DNA of 64,000 nt, from NCBI GenBank assembly GCA_016870115.1, contig VGCH01000004.1, forward strand, positions 140,136 through 204,135. Reading direction: 5' to 3'. The stretch's first letter is position 1, and the number at the start of each line of letters is the position of its first letter. Shown one piece after another: positions 52,656 through 63,570 of this stretch. The notes under the pieces are model-generated. The model was not told the DNA's origin, ran no database searches, and worked only from the letters and a program-made list of their open reading frames with translations. The DNA comes from Alphaproteobacteria bacterium. Lineage in GTDB: Bacteria > Pseudomonadota > Alphaproteobacteria > Reyranellales > Reyranellaceae. The translations under genes were made by a program, and so were the position numbers.

Positions 52656-54599
52656 ATGATCAATGTCACGTTGCCGGACGGTTCAGTCCGGTCCTTCCCC
52701 CAACCGGTAAGCGGCGCCGAAATCGCCGCATCCATCGGCCCCGGACTCGCCAAGGCGGCACTCGCCCTGCGCGTCGACGGCGCCCTGAAGGACCTGTCCC
52801 ACACGGTCGATCGCGATGCGCGCATCGGCATCCTGACGGCGCGCGATCCGGAGGCGCTGGAGCTTCTGCGCCACGACGCCGCCCACGTGCTGGCGCAGGC
52901 CGTGCAGGAGCTGTGGCCGGGCACGCAAATCACGTTCGGCCCCTCGACCGAGGACGGCTTCTACTACGATTTCGTGCGGGCCGAGCCGTTCTCGCCGGAG
53001 GATTTCGCGAAGATCGAGGCGCGGATGGCCGAGATCGTCGATCGCGATCTGCCGATCGTGCGCGAGGTCTGGGACCGTGCCCGCATCAAGAAGCACTTCG
53101 TCGACAACGGCGAGAGCTTCAAGGCCGAGTGGGCCGACGAATTGCCCGAGGGCGAGGAGATCTCGGTCTATCGCCAGGGCGGCTGGCTCGACATGTGCCT
53201 CGGGCCCCATCTGCCGTCGACGGGCAAGCTCGGCAAGGCGTTCAAGCTGACCAAGGTCTCGGGCGCCTATTGGCGCGGCGATGCGTCGAAGGCGCAGCTC
53301 CAGCGCGTCTACGGCACGGTCTTCTTCTCCGACAAGGACCTCAAGGCCTACCTGCTTCGCATCGCGGAGGCGGAGAAGCGCGACCATCGCCGCATCGGCC
53401 GCGAGATGGGTCTCTTTCACCAGCAGGAAGAGGCCGCGGGCATGGTGTTCTGGCACGCCAAGGGCTGGACGCTGTGGCGCACGCTTGAAGGTTACATCCG
53501 CCGTCGCCTCGAGGCCGGCGGATACATCGAGGTGAAGACGCCGCAGCTCGTCGACCGCAAGCTCTGGGAGGCCTCGGGCCACTGGGAGAAGTTTCGCGAG
53601 AGCATGTACATCTCCGAGAACGAGGAGGGTCTGCGCGCCTTCGTGGGCGATCCGGCGGAGCGCATCTTCGCGCTGAAGCCGATGAACTGCCCCTGCCATG
53701 TGCAGATCTTCAATCAGGGTCTGCGCAGCTATCGCGAGCTGCCGCTGCGCATGGCCGAGTTCGGCTCCTGCCACCGCTTCGAACCGTCGGGCGCGCTGCA
53801 CGGCATCATGCGGGTGCGCAACTTCACCCAGGACGACGCTCACATCTTCTGCTCGGAGGAGCAGATTGAGAGCGAGACGATCCGCTTCTGCAAACTGCTC
53901 GGCACGATCTACAGCGACCTGGGCTTCCCGGATTACTTCGTGAAGTTCTCCGACCGGCCGCCGGTGCGCGCCGGTTCGGACGCGGTGTGGGACCAGGCCG
54001 AGGGCGCCCTCAAGTCGGCGTCGGCCGCCGCCGGGCTCGAACTCCAGCTCAATCCGGGCGAAGGCGCGTTCTATGGCCCCAAGCTCGAATTCGTGCTGCG
54101 CGACGCGATCGGGCGGGACTGGCAGTGCGGCACGCTGCAGGTCGATTTCGTGCTGCCCGAGCGCCTCGATGCTTCCTATGTGGCCGAGGATGACACGCGG
54201 CGGCGGCCGGTGATGCTACACCGCGCCATCTTCGGCAGCTTCGAGCGCATGATCGGCATCCTGATCGAGAACTATGCCGGGCGTTTCCCGCTGTGGATGG
54301 CGCCGGTCCAGGCCGTTGTGACGACGATCGTAAGCGATGCCGATCCTTATGCGCTTGAGGTGGCCGCCACGCTGCGCGCGGCCGGCCTCCGGGTCGAGAC
54401 GGACCTGCGCAACGAGAAGATCACTTACAAGGTGCGCGAGCATTCGCTCGCGCATGTGCCGCTGATCCTCGCGGTCGGTCGGCGCGACGTCGAGGGTCGC
54501 ACGGTGGCGATCCGCCGCCTCGGCTCGGAGAAACAGGAGGTCCTTGAACTCGGGGCCGCCGTCACTACACTTGCAGCGGAGGCCCGGCCGCCCGCCTGA
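52656..54599 (+). CDS. thrS: Threonyl-tRNA synthetase
   Basis: A 647-residue class II synthetase. TGS domain at 1-62 ([23 protein letters not shown]), editing domain about 63-240 ([12 protein letters not shown] and the H-x3-H of the editing site), catalytic core with zinc Cys in [13 protein letters not shown], motif 2 [30 protein letters not shown], motif 3 [18 protein letters not shown], and the anticodon-binding domain from about 545 ([12 protein letters not shown]). Full length. Followed by infC, as in E. coli. Confidence 0.97.
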   Translation: MINVTLPDGSVRSFPQPVSGAEIAASIGPGLAKAALALRVDGALKDLSHTVDRDARIGILTARDPEALELLRHDAAHVLAQAVQELWPGTQITFGPSTEDGFYYDFVRAEPFSPEDFAKIEARMAEIVDRDLPIVREVWDRARIKKHFVDNGESFKAEWADELPEGEEISVYRQGGWLDMCLGPHLPSTGKLGKAFKLTKVSGAYWRGDASKAQLQRVYGTVFFSDKDLKAYLLRIAEAEKRDHRRIGREMGLFHQQEEAAGMVFWHAKGWTLWRTLEGYIRRRLEAGGYIEVKTPQLVDRKLWEASGHWEKFRESMYISENEEGLRAFVGDPAERIFALKPMNCPCHVQIFNQGLRSYRELPLRMAEFGSCHRFEPSGALHGIMRVRNFTQDDAHIFCSEEQIESETIRFCKLLGTIYSDLGFPDYFVKFSDRPPVRAGSDAVWDQAEGALKSASAAAGLELQLNPGEGAFYGPKLEFVLRDAIGRDWQCGTLQVDFVLPERLDASYVAEDDTRRRPVMLHRAIFGSFERMIGILIENYAGRFPLWMAPVQAVVTTIVSDADPYALEVAATLRAAGLRVETDLRNEKITYKVREHSLAHVPLILAVGRRDVEGRTVAIRRLGSEKQEVLELGAAVTTLAAEARPPA

Positions 54600-54661
54600 G
54601 CGGCGGTCCGGACCCCGCATCCCGCCCCCGACCGGGGGTTCCAGCACAGGAGACTGACGCC

Positions 54662-55198
54662 ATAGCAAGACCGATGCAGCAAGCCGCGCCCTCACGCGAG
54701 GGACCGCGCATTAACGGCGAGATCCGCGCACCGCAGGTCCGCCTGATCGACGAGAATGGCGAGATGGTGGGAGTCGTGACCGCGCGCGAGGCGCTCGGCA
54801 TTGCCGAAGAGGCGGGACTCGACCTGATCGAGATCTCCCCCAACGCCGTTCCGCCCGTCGCCAAGATTTCCGACTACGGCAAGTACAAGTACGAGGCGCA
54901 GAAGAAGGCTCACGAGGCCCGCAGGCACCAGAAGGTGATCGAGGTCAAGGAGATCAAGATGCGCCCGAACATCGACGACCACGACTACGAAGTGAAGATG
55001 CGGGCGATGAAGCGCTTCATCGAGGAAGGCGACAAGGTGAAGGTCACCCTGCGCTTCCGCGGTCGCGAAATGGTGCATGCCGATCTCGGCCACAAGGTCC
55101 TGACGCGGGTGCGCCAGGAAATGGAGCCCGTCACCAAGATCGAGGCGATGCCCCGCATGGAAGGCCGCCAGATGATCATGGTCCTGGCGCCCAAGTAA
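54662..55198 (+). CDS. infC: Translation initiation factor IF-3, with an AUA start
   Basis: A 178-residue factor that keeps the 30S subunit free and proofreads the start codon. [26 protein letters not shown] is the N-domain, then [30 protein letters not shown], linker, and the C-domain [42 protein letters not shown]. The first ATG is at 54674, but the strong SD AGGAG (54648-54652) is 21 bases from it and exactly 9 bases from an in-frame ATA at 54662 (ATA GCA AGA CCG ATG). IF-3 genes are known to use non-standard starts such as AUU for self-regulation, so AUA is the likely start. A small GC hairpin (54625-54638) lies just upstream. Confidence 0.92.
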   Translation: MARPMQQAAPSREGPRINGEIRAPQVRLIDENGEMVGVVTAREALGIAEEAGLDLIEISPNAVPPVAKISDYGKYKYEAQKKAHEARRHQKVIEVKEIKMRPNIDDHDYEVKMRAMKRFIEEGDKVKVTLRFRGREMVHADLGHKVLTRVRQEMEPVTKIEAMPRMEGRQMIMVLAPK

Positions 55199-55224
55199 CG
55201 CCACCGGGCGGAGGCGCATCGCGC

Positions 55225-56214
55225 ATGTCCCTCCGCCCGCTCCTGATCGGTCTGGCGTTCGCGCTCGCCACGCACCCCGCTGCCGCGCAACTCGGCGCGG
55301 ACGCCCAGCGCGACTTCACCGAGTACGAGAATTTCGCCCCGCACCGCGCCTTCGTGGTGTCGCAGGACGGCCGCGCGACATGGTGGGCCGGCGCGCGCGG
55401 CGCTGATCCGGCAGGCGCCGTCGAACGCGCCCTGAAAGCGTGCACGGAAGCCAACCGTCCCGAGTGCCGCCTGCACGCGGTGAACAACGTGCCGATCCCG
55501 CCGGGCGGCGACTGGCAGAGCCTGGCGCCCCCGAGACTGCCCGAGATCGGCCGGCTGCGGGCGCAACCCTTCTGGCGCAACCAGGGTCCGTCGACAGCCG
55601 CCGGATTGATCGTCTGGAGTCATGGCTACCTGCTGGGCGCCGACGCCACCACCAGCGCGCCCCAGCCGTGGGTCGGGCGCTTCACCCGCGCCGGCTACGA
55701 CCTCTATCGCTTCGATCGCGAGTACATCAACAACTGGCCCAACGATGCCTCGCAGCTGGCGGAGGCCGTGCGCGCGGCGAAGGCCATGGGCTACCGCCGC
55801 GTCCTGTTGACGGGCCAGTCGGCCGGCGGCTGGGCATCGGTCGCCGCCACCATGCGCGGTGCCCCGGTCGATGGCGTGGTCGCGATCGCGCCCGCGCACC
55901 ACGGCACCACCAAGAACATGCGAGACACGACGATCGCGCGATCGGACTGGCAGCAGCTGGTGCGCGGCATCAAGCGGGGACGGCGGGTGGCGGTCGTGAA
56001 CTTCAAGGACGACGACTACGATGTCGGCGGCCGCATGAAGGACGCGAGCGACGCCTTCGCCGCCGCCGGCGTCGAGGGCCTCGTGCTGGACGAGCCGGCG
56101 GGTCACAAGGGGCATGGGGCGGGCAACAGCTTCCCCTTCGCCCGCCAGTACCGCGACTGCCTCTTCGCCTTCATCGAGACCGGCGCCCGCCAGGGGCCCT
56201 GCGCCGGGCCCTGA
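55225..56214 (+). CDS. Secreted alpha/beta hydrolase-like protein
   Basis: A 329-residue exported protein. Signal peptide MSLRPLLIGLAFALATHPAAAQ. TAAGLIVWSHGYLLGAD carries the oxyanion-type HG, LLTGQSAGGWASVAATMRG the nucleophile in G-Q-S-A-G, GRRVAVVNFKDDDYDVGGR is near the expected acid, and EPAGHKGHGAGNSFPFARQ supplies the catalytic His. Substrate unknown. It is inserted between infC and rpmI, genes that are normally adjacent, so its presence in a translation operon is unusual; it has its own spacing and the next gene has its own promoter. Confidence 0.8.
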   Translation: MSLRPLLIGLAFALATHPAAAQLGADAQRDFTEYENFAPHRAFVVSQDGRATWWAGARGADPAGAVERALKACTEANRPECRLHAVNNVPIPPGGDWQSLAPPRLPEIGRLRAQPFWRNQGPSTAAGLIVWSHGYLLGADATTSAPQPWVGRFTRAGYDLYRFDREYINNWPNDASQLAEAVRAAKAMGYRRVLLTGQSAGGWASVAATMRGAPVDGVVAIAPAHHGTTKNMRDTTIARSDWQQLVRGIKRGRRVAVVNFKDDDYDVGGRMKDASDAFAAAGVEGLVLDEPAGHKGHGAGNSFPFARQYRDCLFAFIETGARQGPCAGP

Positions 56215-56232
56215 CCCCGCGTCGGGGCCGGC

Positions 56233-56261
56233 TTGCACCCCTGCGGTGCCATCGTTATAAG
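56233..56261 (+). promoter_or_regulatory. Sigma70-like promoter of rpmI-rplT
   Basis: TTGCAC (56233-56238), 17-base spacer, TATAAG (56256-56261), followed by a 75-base leader before rpmI ATG 56337. The leader may hold the L20 binding site used for self-regulation in other bacteria; I cannot identify one by eye. Confidence 0.6.
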
Positions 56262-56336
56262 CGCGCTTCTCACGGCGGTCTGGCCATAAGGGCATTGCCT
56301 CGACCGCCTATCGTAACCCTTTGAAAAGGAACGAAA

Positions 56337-56540
56337 ATGCCCAAGATGAAGACCAAGAGCGGAGCTAAGAAGCGATTCAGCTTCACGGCTTCCGGCAAAG
56401 TGAAGCATGGGGTCGTGGGCAAGCGCCACGGCATGAGCAAGCGGGGAAACCGCTTCCTGCGCCAGTCGACCCGCACGGATGTGGTGTCCGAAGCCGACAC
56501 CCGCATCATCAAGCGCAATTTCTTTCCGTACGAGAGGTAG
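56337..56540 (+). CDS. rpmI: 50S ribosomal protein L35
   Basis: A 67-residue basic ribosomal protein: [43 protein letters not shown] is standard, except that VVGKRHGM replaces the more common AGKRHGL-type sequence. Ends NFFPYER. ATG 56337 follows GAAAAGGAACGAAA. Three bases before rplT. Confidence 0.97.
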   Translation: MPKMKTKSGAKKRFSFTASGKVKHGVVGKRHGMSKRGNRFLRQSTRTDVVSEADTRIIKRNFFPYER

Positions 56541-56543
56541 GCC

Positions 56544-56900
56544 ATGTCTCGCGTCAAGCGGGGCGTGACCGCCCACGCCCGTCACAAGAAGGTCCTGAAG
56601 CTCGCCAAGGGCTATCGCGGCCGCGCCAAGAACGCTTTCCGCGTTGCCATCGAGAAGGTCGAGAAGGGGCTGCAATACGCCTATCGCGACCGGCGCAATC
56701 GCAAGCGTTCGTTCCGCGGCCTCTGGATCCAGCGCATCAACGCGGCGGCCCGCGAGCACGGGCTCACCTACTCGCAGTTCATCTCCGGCATCGCCAAGGC
56801 GGGAGTCGAGATGGATCGCAAGGTGATGGCCGAGCTCGCCGCGCGCGAGCCCGCCGCGTTCAAGGCCCTGGTCGACAAGGCCCAGGCCGCCCTCAAGTAG
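56544..56900 (+). CDS. rplT: 50S ribosomal protein L20
   Basis: A 118-residue protein that binds 23S rRNA early in assembly: [77 protein letters not shown]. In E. coli it also represses translation of rpmI-rplT. Normal length, start at the ATG in the expected place. Confidence 0.97.
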   Translation: MSRVKRGVTAHARHKKVLKLAKGYRGRAKNAFRVAIEKVEKGLQYAYRDRRNRKRSFRGLWIQRINAAAREHGLTYSQFISGIAKAGVEMDRKVMAELAAREPAAFKALVDKAQAALK

Positions 56901-56906
56901 CTCCGC

Positions 56907-56926
56907 CCCCGCCCTGCCGGGCGGGG
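56907..56926 (+). promoter_or_regulatory. Hairpin between rplT and pheS
   Basis: Perfect 8-bp stem CCCCGCCC / GGGCGGGG with loop TGCC, with no T-run after it. It stands 23 bases before a second hairpin that has a T-run. The two together look like a pause/attenuation element ahead of pheST. Confidence 0.5.
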
Positions 56927-56949
56927 TGCCGCGCGCACAAACGAGCGGA

Positions 56950-56970
56950 GGGAGCCTGAGGCTCCCTTTT
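56950..56970 (+). terminator. Terminator or attenuator ahead of pheS
   Basis: 7-bp stem GGGAGCC / GGCTCCC with loop TGA followed by TTTT (56967-56970). It ends 24 bases before the pheS start codon. It may end the rplT message or control readthrough into pheST. Confidence 0.7.
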
Positions 56971-56994
56971 CGCGTCCAGGAGTATCGCGGAACC

Positions 56995-58095
56995 ATGAGC
57001 GATCTGGCGACGATCCGCGCTGAGGCGCTTTCGCAGGTGACGGCGGCGGCCGATCTCGGCCAGCTCGACGCCGCGCGCGTGGCGGTGCTCGGCAAGAAGG
57101 GCACAGTCACCGAGCTGATGAAGACGCTGGGCACGCTGGCGCCCGAGCGCCGGCGCGAATTCGGCGCGGCCGTGAATGCGCTCAAGGGCGAGATCGAGGC
57201 CGCGCTCGACGCCCGCCGCGGCGCGCTCTCTGGCGCGGCGCTCGACGCCCGCCTCGCCGCCGAGCGGATCGACGTCACGCTGCCGGCACGACCGGAGGCG
57301 CAGGGCACGCTGCATCCGATCGGCCAGGTGATGGACGAGCTCGCCGCCATCTTCGGCGACATGGGCTTCACCTGGGCCGAAGGTCCCGACATCGAGGACG
57401 ACTGGCACAACTTCACCGCCCTCAACATGCCGCCCGACCATCCGGCGCGTCAGATGCAGGACACGTTCTACCTTCCGGCGCGAGCCGATGGCACGCAGAT
57501 GGTGCTGCGCACGCACACCTCGCCGGTGCAGGCGCGGACCATGCTCGATCCCGAAGTCCAGCGCATGCTGGCCGGGGGCGGGGCGCTGCGCATCATCGTG
57601 CCGGGCCGCACGTTCCGCATCGACAACGACGCTACCCACACGCCGATGTTCCACCAGGTCGAGGGGCTGGTGATCGACCGCACCACTCACATGGGTCACC
57701 TGAAGGGCTGTCTGGTCGATTTCTGCCGCGCCTTCTTCGAGGTCGAGGACCTGCCGCTGCGCTTCCGCCCCTCCTACTTCCCCTTCACCGAACCGTCGGC
57801 CGAGGTCGATATCGGCTGCTCGTGGAAGGGTGGCGAACTCAAGATTGGCGCGGGAGAATCGTGGCTCGAGATTCTCGGCTCGGGCATGGTCCATCCCAAC
57901 GTCATCGCCAATTGCGGCCTCGATCCGACGGTCTACCAGGGCTTCGCCTTCGGCATGGGCATCGATCGTATCGCCATGCTGAAGTACGGCATTCCCGACC
58001 TGCGTGCCTTCTTCGATGCCGACCTGCGCTGGCTGCGGCACTTCGGCTTCTCGGCGCTCGACGTGCCCTCGCTCACCGGAGGGCTCGGCCGATGA
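56995..58095 (+). CDS. pheS: Phenylalanyl-tRNA synthetase alpha subunit
   Basis: A 366-residue subunit carrying the class II catalytic core of the alpha2beta2 enzyme. N-terminal coiled coil ([35 protein letters not shown]), motif 1 [41 protein letters not shown], motif 2 [27 protein letters not shown], motif 3 [25 protein letters not shown] 56995 with CCAGGAG upstream. Overlaps pheT by 4 bases. Confidence 0.97.
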   Translation: MSDLATIRAEALSQVTAAADLGQLDAARVAVLGKKGTVTELMKTLGTLAPERRREFGAAVNALKGEIEAALDARRGALSGAALDARLAAERIDVTLPARPEAQGTLHPIGQVMDELAAIFGDMGFTWAEGPDIEDDWHNFTALNMPPDHPARQMQDTFYLPARADGTQMVLRTHTSPVQARTMLDPEVQRMLAGGGALRIIVPGRTFRIDNDATHTPMFHQVEGLVIDRTTHMGHLKGCLVDFCRAFFEVEDLPLRFRPSYFPFTEPSAEVDIGCSWKGGELKIGAGESWLEILGSGMVHPNVIANCGLDPTVYQGFAFGMGIDRIAMLKYGIPDLRAFFDADLRWLRHFGFSALDVPSLTGGLGR

Positions 58096-60491
58096 AGTTC
58101 ACGCTCGCCTGGCTCAGGGAGCATCTCGACACGACCGCATCGCTCGTCGACATCCGCGAGCGCCTCACCATGCTCGGCCTCGAGGTCGAGGGCGTGAGCG
58201 ATCCCGGCGAGAGTCTGCGCAGCTTCGTCGTCGGCCATGTCGTCGAGGCCGTCCAGCATCCCAACGCCGACCGGCTGCGCGTCTGCAAGGTCGATACCGG
58301 CAAGGGCGTGATCCAGGTCGTGTGCGGCGCGCCCAACGCGCGCACCGGCATGAAGGGCGTTTTCGCGCCGGTCGGCAGCGTGATCCCCGCCACCGGCGCG
58401 GTCCTGAAGGCCGGCAAGATCCGCGGCGCCGACAGCAACGGCATGCTCTGCTCGGCGCGCGAGTTGCAGCTCGGCGAGGATCACGACGGCATCATCGATC
58501 TTCCGGCCGACGCGGGCATCGGCCAGCCCGCCGCCGAGGCGCTGGGCGTCACCGATCCGGTGATCGAGATCAAGGTCACACCGAACCGCGGCGATTGCCT
58601 CGGCGTGCGCGGCATCGCCCGCGACCTCGCGGCGGCCGGCGTCGGCACGCTGAAGCCGCTTGCGATCGCTTCGACGGCGGGCCGCTACCCGAGCCCGATC
58701 CGCTGGACCCATGGCTATGCGGCGGCGCCCGACAGCCCCTGCCCGATCGTCGCCGGCCGGCACTTCCGCGGTCTCAAGAACGGCCCCTCGCCCGATTGGC
58801 TGCAGCGGAGGCTGAAGGCCATCGGCCTTCGCCCGATCTCGACGCTGGTCGACATCACCAACCTCGTGACCTTCGATCTCAACCGGCCGCTCCATGTGTT
58901 CGACGCCGCCAAGGTCGCGGGCGATCTGGTGATGCGCCAGGCCCGGGCCGGCGAGACCGTGCTGGCGCTCGACGGCAAGACCTACACGCTCGACGAGTCC
59001 ATCGCGGTGATCGCCGACAGCCGCGCCGTCCACGGCATCGGCGGCATCATGGGCGGCGAAGAGACCGGCGTGAGCGAGTCCACGACCGAGATGTTCCTCG
59101 AATGCGCCTGGTTCGATCCGATCCGCATCGCCGCGACCGGCCGGCGGCTCGGCGTCCAGTCCGACGCGCGCTACCGCTTCGAGCGCGGCCTTGATCCCGA
59201 GTCGGTGTTCTGGGGCGTCGAGGTCGCGACGCGCCTGGTCCTCGAACTCTGCGGTGGCGAGGCAAGCGAGATCGTCGAGAGCGGCGTGATGCCGGTCCGG
59301 AAACGCGGCTTCTCGCTGCGCGCCGACCGCGTCAAGACGCTGACGGGCATCGACGTTCCCGCCGCCGACACCGCCTCGATCCTGTCGCGGCTGGGCTTCG
59401 AGGTCGCCGGCAGCGGACCCTGGACCGCCACCGTTCCGTCCTGGCGGCCCGACATCGTGGGCGAGGCCGATCTGGTCGAGGAAGTCGCGCGCGTCTGGAG
59501 CTTCGATCGCATTCCCACCGTGTCGCTGCCGCGCCTGTCGGCGACGGCACGGCCGGTGCGCACCGCCCCGCAGCGCCGCGCGCCGCAAGCCCGCCGCGCG
59601 CTCGCCGCCCGCGGACTGAACGAGGCGGTCACCTGGTCGTTCCTGCCGCGCGCCGCAGCCGAGCGCTTCGGCGGCGGCGCGGCCGATCTGCGGCTGCTCA
59701 ACTCGATCGACGCCACGCTCGACACCATGCGGCCGACGCCGCTGCCCAACCTGATCGACGCCGCGCGCCGCAACGCCGCCCGCGGCCTCGCCGATCCGGC
59801 GCTGTTCGAGGTCGGTCCGGGCTACGTGAACGCAACGCCGACCGGCCAGCGCACGATCGCGGCCGGATTGCGCACCGGCGCCGCCGTGCCGCGCCAGTGG
59901 GCGGGCCCGTCACGCGCCGTCGATGCGTTCGACGCCAAGGCCGACGCGCTCGCGGCGCTGGCCGCCGTCGGCGCCCCGGTCGAGAACCTCCAGACCGTCG
60001 CGGAAGCGCCGGACTGGTACCATCCCGGACGCTCCGGCACCTTGCGCCTGGGCGACCGCGCGATGGCGCATTTCGGCGAGCTTCATCCCGAGTTGGCGGC
60101 CGCCGCCGATTTCAAGGGCCCGGTCGCGGCGTTCGAGGTGTTTCTCGACGCCCCGCCGCCCGCCAAGGCGCGCGCCACCCGCGCGCGCGCCAAGCTCGCG
60201 CTCTCGGCGTTCCAGCCGGTGGAGCGCGACTTCGCCTTCGTGGTCGAGGAGAAAATCGCCGCCGAGCAGGTGGCGCGGGCCGCGCGCAACGCTGACAAGG
60301 CCCTGGTGAGCGCGGTGCGCATCTTCGACGTCTATGCCGGCAAGGGCGTGGCGCCCGGCCACAAGTCGGTCGCGATCGCCGTCACCCTGCAGCCGGTCGA
60401 GCGCACGCTCACCGACGCCGAGATCGAGGCGGTCTCCGCCCGGATCGTCGCGCAGGTGACCAAGACCACCGGCGCGAGCCTGCGCGGCTGA
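58092..60491 (+). CDS. pheT: Phenylalanyl-tRNA synthetase beta subunit
   Basis: A 799-residue subunit. [39 protein letters not shown]-like tRNA-binding domain at about 40-150 ([26 protein letters not shown]), B3/B4 editing domain about 210-380 ([29 protein letters not shown]), B5 domain, and the C-terminal ferredoxin-fold anticodon-binding domain ([18 protein letters not shown]). Length and order are standard. Confidence 0.97.
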   Translation: MKFTLAWLREHLDTTASLVDIRERLTMLGLEVEGVSDPGESLRSFVVGHVVEAVQHPNADRLRVCKVDTGKGVIQVVCGAPNARTGMKGVFAPVGSVIPATGAVLKAGKIRGADSNGMLCSARELQLGEDHDGIIDLPADAGIGQPAAEALGVTDPVIEIKVTPNRGDCLGVRGIARDLAAAGVGTLKPLAIASTAGRYPSPIRWTHGYAAAPDSPCPIVAGRHFRGLKNGPSPDWLQRRLKAIGLRPISTLVDITNLVTFDLNRPLHVFDAAKVAGDLVMRQARAGETVLALDGKTYTLDESIAVIADSRAVHGIGGIMGGEETGVSESTTEMFLECAWFDPIRIAATGRRLGVQSDARYRFERGLDPESVFWGVEVATRLVLELCGGEASEIVESGVMPVRKRGFSLRADRVKTLTGIDVPAADTASILSRLGFEVAGSGPWTATVPSWRPDIVGEADLVEEVARVWSFDRIPTVSLPRLSATARPVRTAPQRRAPQARRALAARGLNEAVTWSFLPRAAAERFGGGAADLRLLNSIDATLDTMRPTPLPNLIDAARRNAARGLADPALFEVGPGYVNATPTGQRTIAAGLRTGAAVPRQWAGPSRAVDAFDAKADALAALAAVGAPVENLQTVAEAPDWYHPGRSGTLRLGDRAMAHFGELHPELAAAADFKGPVAAFEVFLDAPPPAKARATRARAKLALSAFQPVERDFAFVVEEKIAAEQVARAARNADKALVSAVRIFDVYAGKGVAPGHKSVAIAVTLQPVERTLTDAEIEAVSARIVAQVTKTTGASLRG

Positions 60492-60495
60492 TCCG

Positions 60496-62298
60496 ATGAC
60501 CGAACCCGCCGCGATCCGCAATTTCTCCATCGTCGCCCATATCGACCACGGCAAGAGCACGCTCGCGGACCGGCTGCTGCTGCGCTGCGGCGCCGTCACC
60601 GAGCGCGAGTTCCAGGACCAGATGCTCGACTCGATGGATATCGAGCGCGAGCGCGGCATCACCATCAAGGCCCAGACAGTGCGGCTCGACTACACCGCGC
60701 GCGACGGCAAGGCCTATGTGCTGAACCTGATGGACACGCCGGGCCACGTCGACTTCGCCTACGAGGTCAGCCGCTCGCTCGCGGCCTGCGAGGGCTCGTT
60801 GCTGGTGGTCGATGCGAGCCAGGGCGTCGAGGCGCAGACGCTCGCCAACGCCTACCAGGCGATCGACGCCGGCCACGAGATCATCCCGGTCCTCAACAAG
60901 ATCGACCTGCCCTCGGCCGAGCCCGAGCGGGTGTGCCGCGAGATCGAGGATGTGATCGGCATCGACACCTCCGACGCCGCGCGCGTTTCTGCCAAGACCG
61001 GCCAGGGCATCGACGAGCTCCTCGAGGCGATGGTGGCCCGCCTGCCCGCGCCCAAGGGCGATCGCGACGCGACGCTCAAGGCCATGTTGATCGACAGCTG
61101 GTACGACCCCTATCTCGGCGTCGTGACGCTGGTTCGCGTCAAGGACGGCATGCTGCGCAAGGGCCAGCGCATCCGCATGATGGCGACTGGCGCCGTCTAC
61201 GACATCGACACGGTGGGCGTCTTCACGCCCAAGCCGCGCGACGTGGCCGAGCTCGGGCCGGGCGAGGTCGGCTTCATCATCGCCGGCATCAAGACGATCG
61301 CCGACTGCAAGGTGGGCGACACCATCACCGACGACCGCAAGCCCGCGACCGAACCGCTGGCCGGCTTCAAGCCCAGCGTGCCGGTGGTGTTCTGCGGCCT
61401 CTTCCCGGCCGACGCCGCCGAGTTCGAACAGCTCCGCGAGTCGCTCTCCAAGCTCCGGCTCAACGACGCCTCGTTCCATTTCGAGCCCGAGACCAGCGCA
61501 GCGCTGGGCTTCGGTTTCCGCTGCGGGTTCCTGGGTCTCCTGCATCTCGAGATCGTGCAGGAGCGGCTGGAGCGCGAGTTCGATCTCGACCTCGTCACCA
61601 CCGCGCCGTCGGTGGTCTATCGCCTGACCATGACCGACGGCTCGAGCCGCGCGCTGCACAATCCGGCCGACTATCCCGACCCGATGAAGATCACCTCGAT
61701 GGACGAGCCCTGGATCAAGGCCACGATCATCGCGCCGGACGAGCATCTCGGCTCCGTTCTCACGCTCTGCCAGGAGCGGCGCGGCGTGCAGCTCGACCTC
61801 ACCTATGCCGGCAGTCGCGCCATGGCGGTCTACAAGCTGCCGCTGAACGAGGTGGTGTTCGATTTCTACGACCGGCTGAAGTCGGTGACGCGCGGCTATG
61901 CCAGCTTCGACTACGAGATGGCGGGCTACGAGGAGGGCGAGCTGGTGAAGCTCGCGATCCTGGTGAACTCCGAGCCGGTCGACGCGCTCAGCATCATCGT
62001 GCACCGGGCCCAGGCCGAAACGCGGGGTCGCGCGCTCTGCGAACGGCTGAAGGAGCTGATCCCGCGCCAGCTCTTCAAGATCGCCGTCCAGGCCGCGATC
62101 GGCGGCCGCATCATCGCGCGCGAGACCATCAGCCCGATGCGCAAGGACGTGCTCGCCAAATGCTATGGCGGCGACATCAGCCGCAAGAAGAAGCTTCTGG
62201 AGAAGCAGAAGAAGGGCAAGAAGCGGATGCGCCAGTTCGGCGAGGTCGAGATCCCGCAATCCGCCTTCATCGCCGCGCTGAAGATGGACAGCCGATAG
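60496..62298 (+). CDS. lepA: Elongation factor 4 (LepA)
   Basis: A 600-residue ribosomal GTPase that can back-translocate stalled ribosomes. [21 protein letters not shown] is G1, [20 protein letters not shown] switch [14 protein letters not shown]3, [10 protein letters not shown]4. The LepA-specific C-terminal domain is present ([39 protein letters not shown]). It starts 4 bases after pheT. Confidence 0.97.
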   Translation: MTEPAAIRNFSIVAHIDHGKSTLADRLLLRCGAVTEREFQDQMLDSMDIERERGITIKAQTVRLDYTARDGKAYVLNLMDTPGHVDFAYEVSRSLAACEGSLLVVDASQGVEAQTLANAYQAIDAGHEIIPVLNKIDLPSAEPERVCREIEDVIGIDTSDAARVSAKTGQGIDELLEAMVARLPAPKGDRDATLKAMLIDSWYDPYLGVVTLVRVKDGMLRKGQRIRMMATGAVYDIDTVGVFTPKPRDVAELGPGEVGFIIAGIKTIADCKVGDTITDDRKPATEPLAGFKPSVPVVFCGLFPADAAEFEQLRESLSKLRLNDASFHFEPETSAALGFGFRCGFLGLLHLEIVQERLEREFDLDLVTTAPSVVYRLTMTDGSSRALHNPADYPDPMKITSMDEPWIKATIIAPDEHLGSVLTLCQERRGVQLDLTYAGSRAMAVYKLPLNEVVFDFYDRLKSVTRGYASFDYEMAGYEEGELVKLAILVNSEPVDALSIIVHRAQAETRGRALCERLKELIPRQLFKIAVQAAIGGRIIARETISPMRKDVLAKCYGGDISRKKKLLEKQKKGKKRMRQFGEVEIPQSAFIAALKMDSR

Positions 62299-62325
62299 CG
62301 CCGCTCGCCGCGGGCACGGCGCAGC

Positions 62326-62688
62326 TCAGGACAGCGCGCCGCGGCCCCGCTTGCGCCGGGGTCCCCGGCTCACGATGAAGTCGCCGCTCTCGCGCTCGCC
62401 GCCGCGGCGTCGACCGAACCAGAGGCACACCAAACCCACGAGCAGCGCGACCGGCAACGCCGGCGTCAGCAGCACTGGCCGCACCAGGGCGCTCCAGAGC
62501 GCGGGGTGGAGATAGCGCTGGGTCAGGGCCTGCAGGAGGTTCAGCGAGGCGACATCGACCCGCGCCCACAGCTCGCCACGCGCGATCGGCCGCAGGTCGC
62601 CCTCCGACGCCCAGACCAGCCCGTCATTGACGGCAAAGGCGAGGGCGACGACCAGAAAAAGCCAACCAAACGCGCGCAGCAGGAACAT
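62326..62688 (-). CDS. Small membrane protein of unknown function
   Basis: A 120-residue protein with two membrane helices: residues about 4-26 (LRAFGWLFLVVALAFAVNDGLVW) and about 68-92 (VRPVLLTPALPVALLVGLVCLWFG), joined by a soluble loop with DLRPIARGELWARVDVASLNLLQALTQRYLHPALW. The C-terminus is very basic (GPRRKRGRG). I do not recognise a named family. Convergent with lepA. Confidence 0.75.
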   Translation of the reverse strand: MFLLRAFGWLFLVVALAFAVNDGLVWASEGDLRPIARGELWARVDVASLNLLQALTQRYLHPALWSALVRPVLLTPALPVALLVGLVCLWFGRRRGGERESGDFIVSRGPRRKRGRGALS

Positions 62689-62801
62689 CCGAACCCCAAA
62701 TCCGGCGGCACCCTAGAGGGCTTTGCCCGCCGATGGAACTGGCCCGCGCGCCCCGTTGCCGGCCCGGGCGAAAACGCTATAAGAGCCGGCGACCGCGCAC
62801 C

Positions 62802-62891
<90 letters not shown>

Positions 62892-62932
62892 TTCCTATTC
62901 ATTAAGTACATATAAATAGGGTTTCTGGGCCG

Positions 62933-63295
62933 GTGATGGCATTCTACCCACCAGTCTACCCACCCAATGAGCGCCAGCGGGAAAATTTGATTGCTCGGAT
63001 TGTGAGGAGCTTTGTTGACGCTCAAGAAGACGCACGCAAGACGTATGGGGCGAAGTCGAGATATGCTTGTGTCTTCTTCGTAGTGATGTTTCCGAAAGAC
63101 AAGTTCCCCGCGTATGCCAAGAATCCTGAGGCACCAATACGAGCGGAGTTGGCGCGCTATCTGAATAGTGAGCGAGCTGATTTGTGGGCGTGGTGTTTTC
63201 CGGAAGAAAGAAGAAAGCTCTACAGCAAGAGCGAGCGTTGCTTTTATCCCGGCGTCGTCTTGGGATTGCGGCGACTACCGGAACGCAAGAAGTAG
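62933..63295 (+). CDS. Hypothetical protein with foreign base composition
   Basis: A 120-residue protein with no family I recognise. It starts at GTG 62933 or ATG 62936 (MAFYPPVYPPNERQRENLIARIVRSF). It is basic and soluble, with YACVFFVVMFPKDKFPAYAKN as a hydrophobic strand and LWAWCFPEERRKLYSKSERCFYPGVVLGLRRLPERKK at the end. Base composition is clearly more AT-rich than everything before the tRNA, which points to recent transfer beside tRNA-Ser. Coding status is likely but not certain. Confidence 0.6.
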   Translation: MMAFYPPVYPPNERQRENLIARIVRSFVDAQEDARKTYGAKSRYACVFFVVMFPKDKFPAYAKNPEAPIRAELARYLNSERADLWAWCFPEERRKLYSKSERCFYPGVVLGLRRLPERKK

Positions 63296-63319
63296 ATATG
63301 ACCTGCCTAAGTTTCTGAA

Positions 63320-63570
63320 CTATGCCGAGTGAGAGATTGCAGCGCCGCGGGTGCTGGTTCGAGGGAGGGGGATTGTGCCCAGCGTCACTGGCGCCGACGG
63401 CCGGTATTCCAGCGACGACTGCGGCCGTTTCGCGTTGTGGTGACGTCTCCACCGCTCGATCACGATCCTTGCCTCGTACAGGCTGTACGAAGTTCCTACC
63501 GTTGAACAGCTCGTCGCGGAGCTGTCCGCCAAGACTCTCGCAGTAGGCGTTCTCCCAAAAGGCGACGCAC
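63320..63570 (-). pseudogene. IS3-family transposase (orfB), C-terminal remnant, frameshifted
   Basis: Remnant of an rve-type integrase core. One frame reads AFWENAYCESLGGQLRDELFNGRNF, which carries the catalytic-region ENAYCES/LRDEL motif of the IS3 (IS407-group) transposases. After one extra base at 63488 the next frame continues YSLYEARIVIERWRRHHNAKRPQSSLEYRPSAP to the stop at 63320. The N-terminal two thirds are missing. The sequence TGACCTGCC at 63299 may be the end of this old element. Confidence 0.8.

Noticed and set aside
57933..59588. 551-codon open frame opposite pheT
   Set aside because: Shadow of pheS/pheT for the same reasons.
60409..62259. 616-codon open frame opposite lepA
   Set aside because: Shadow of lepA with biased composition (Ala, His, Asp, Arg) and no domain.
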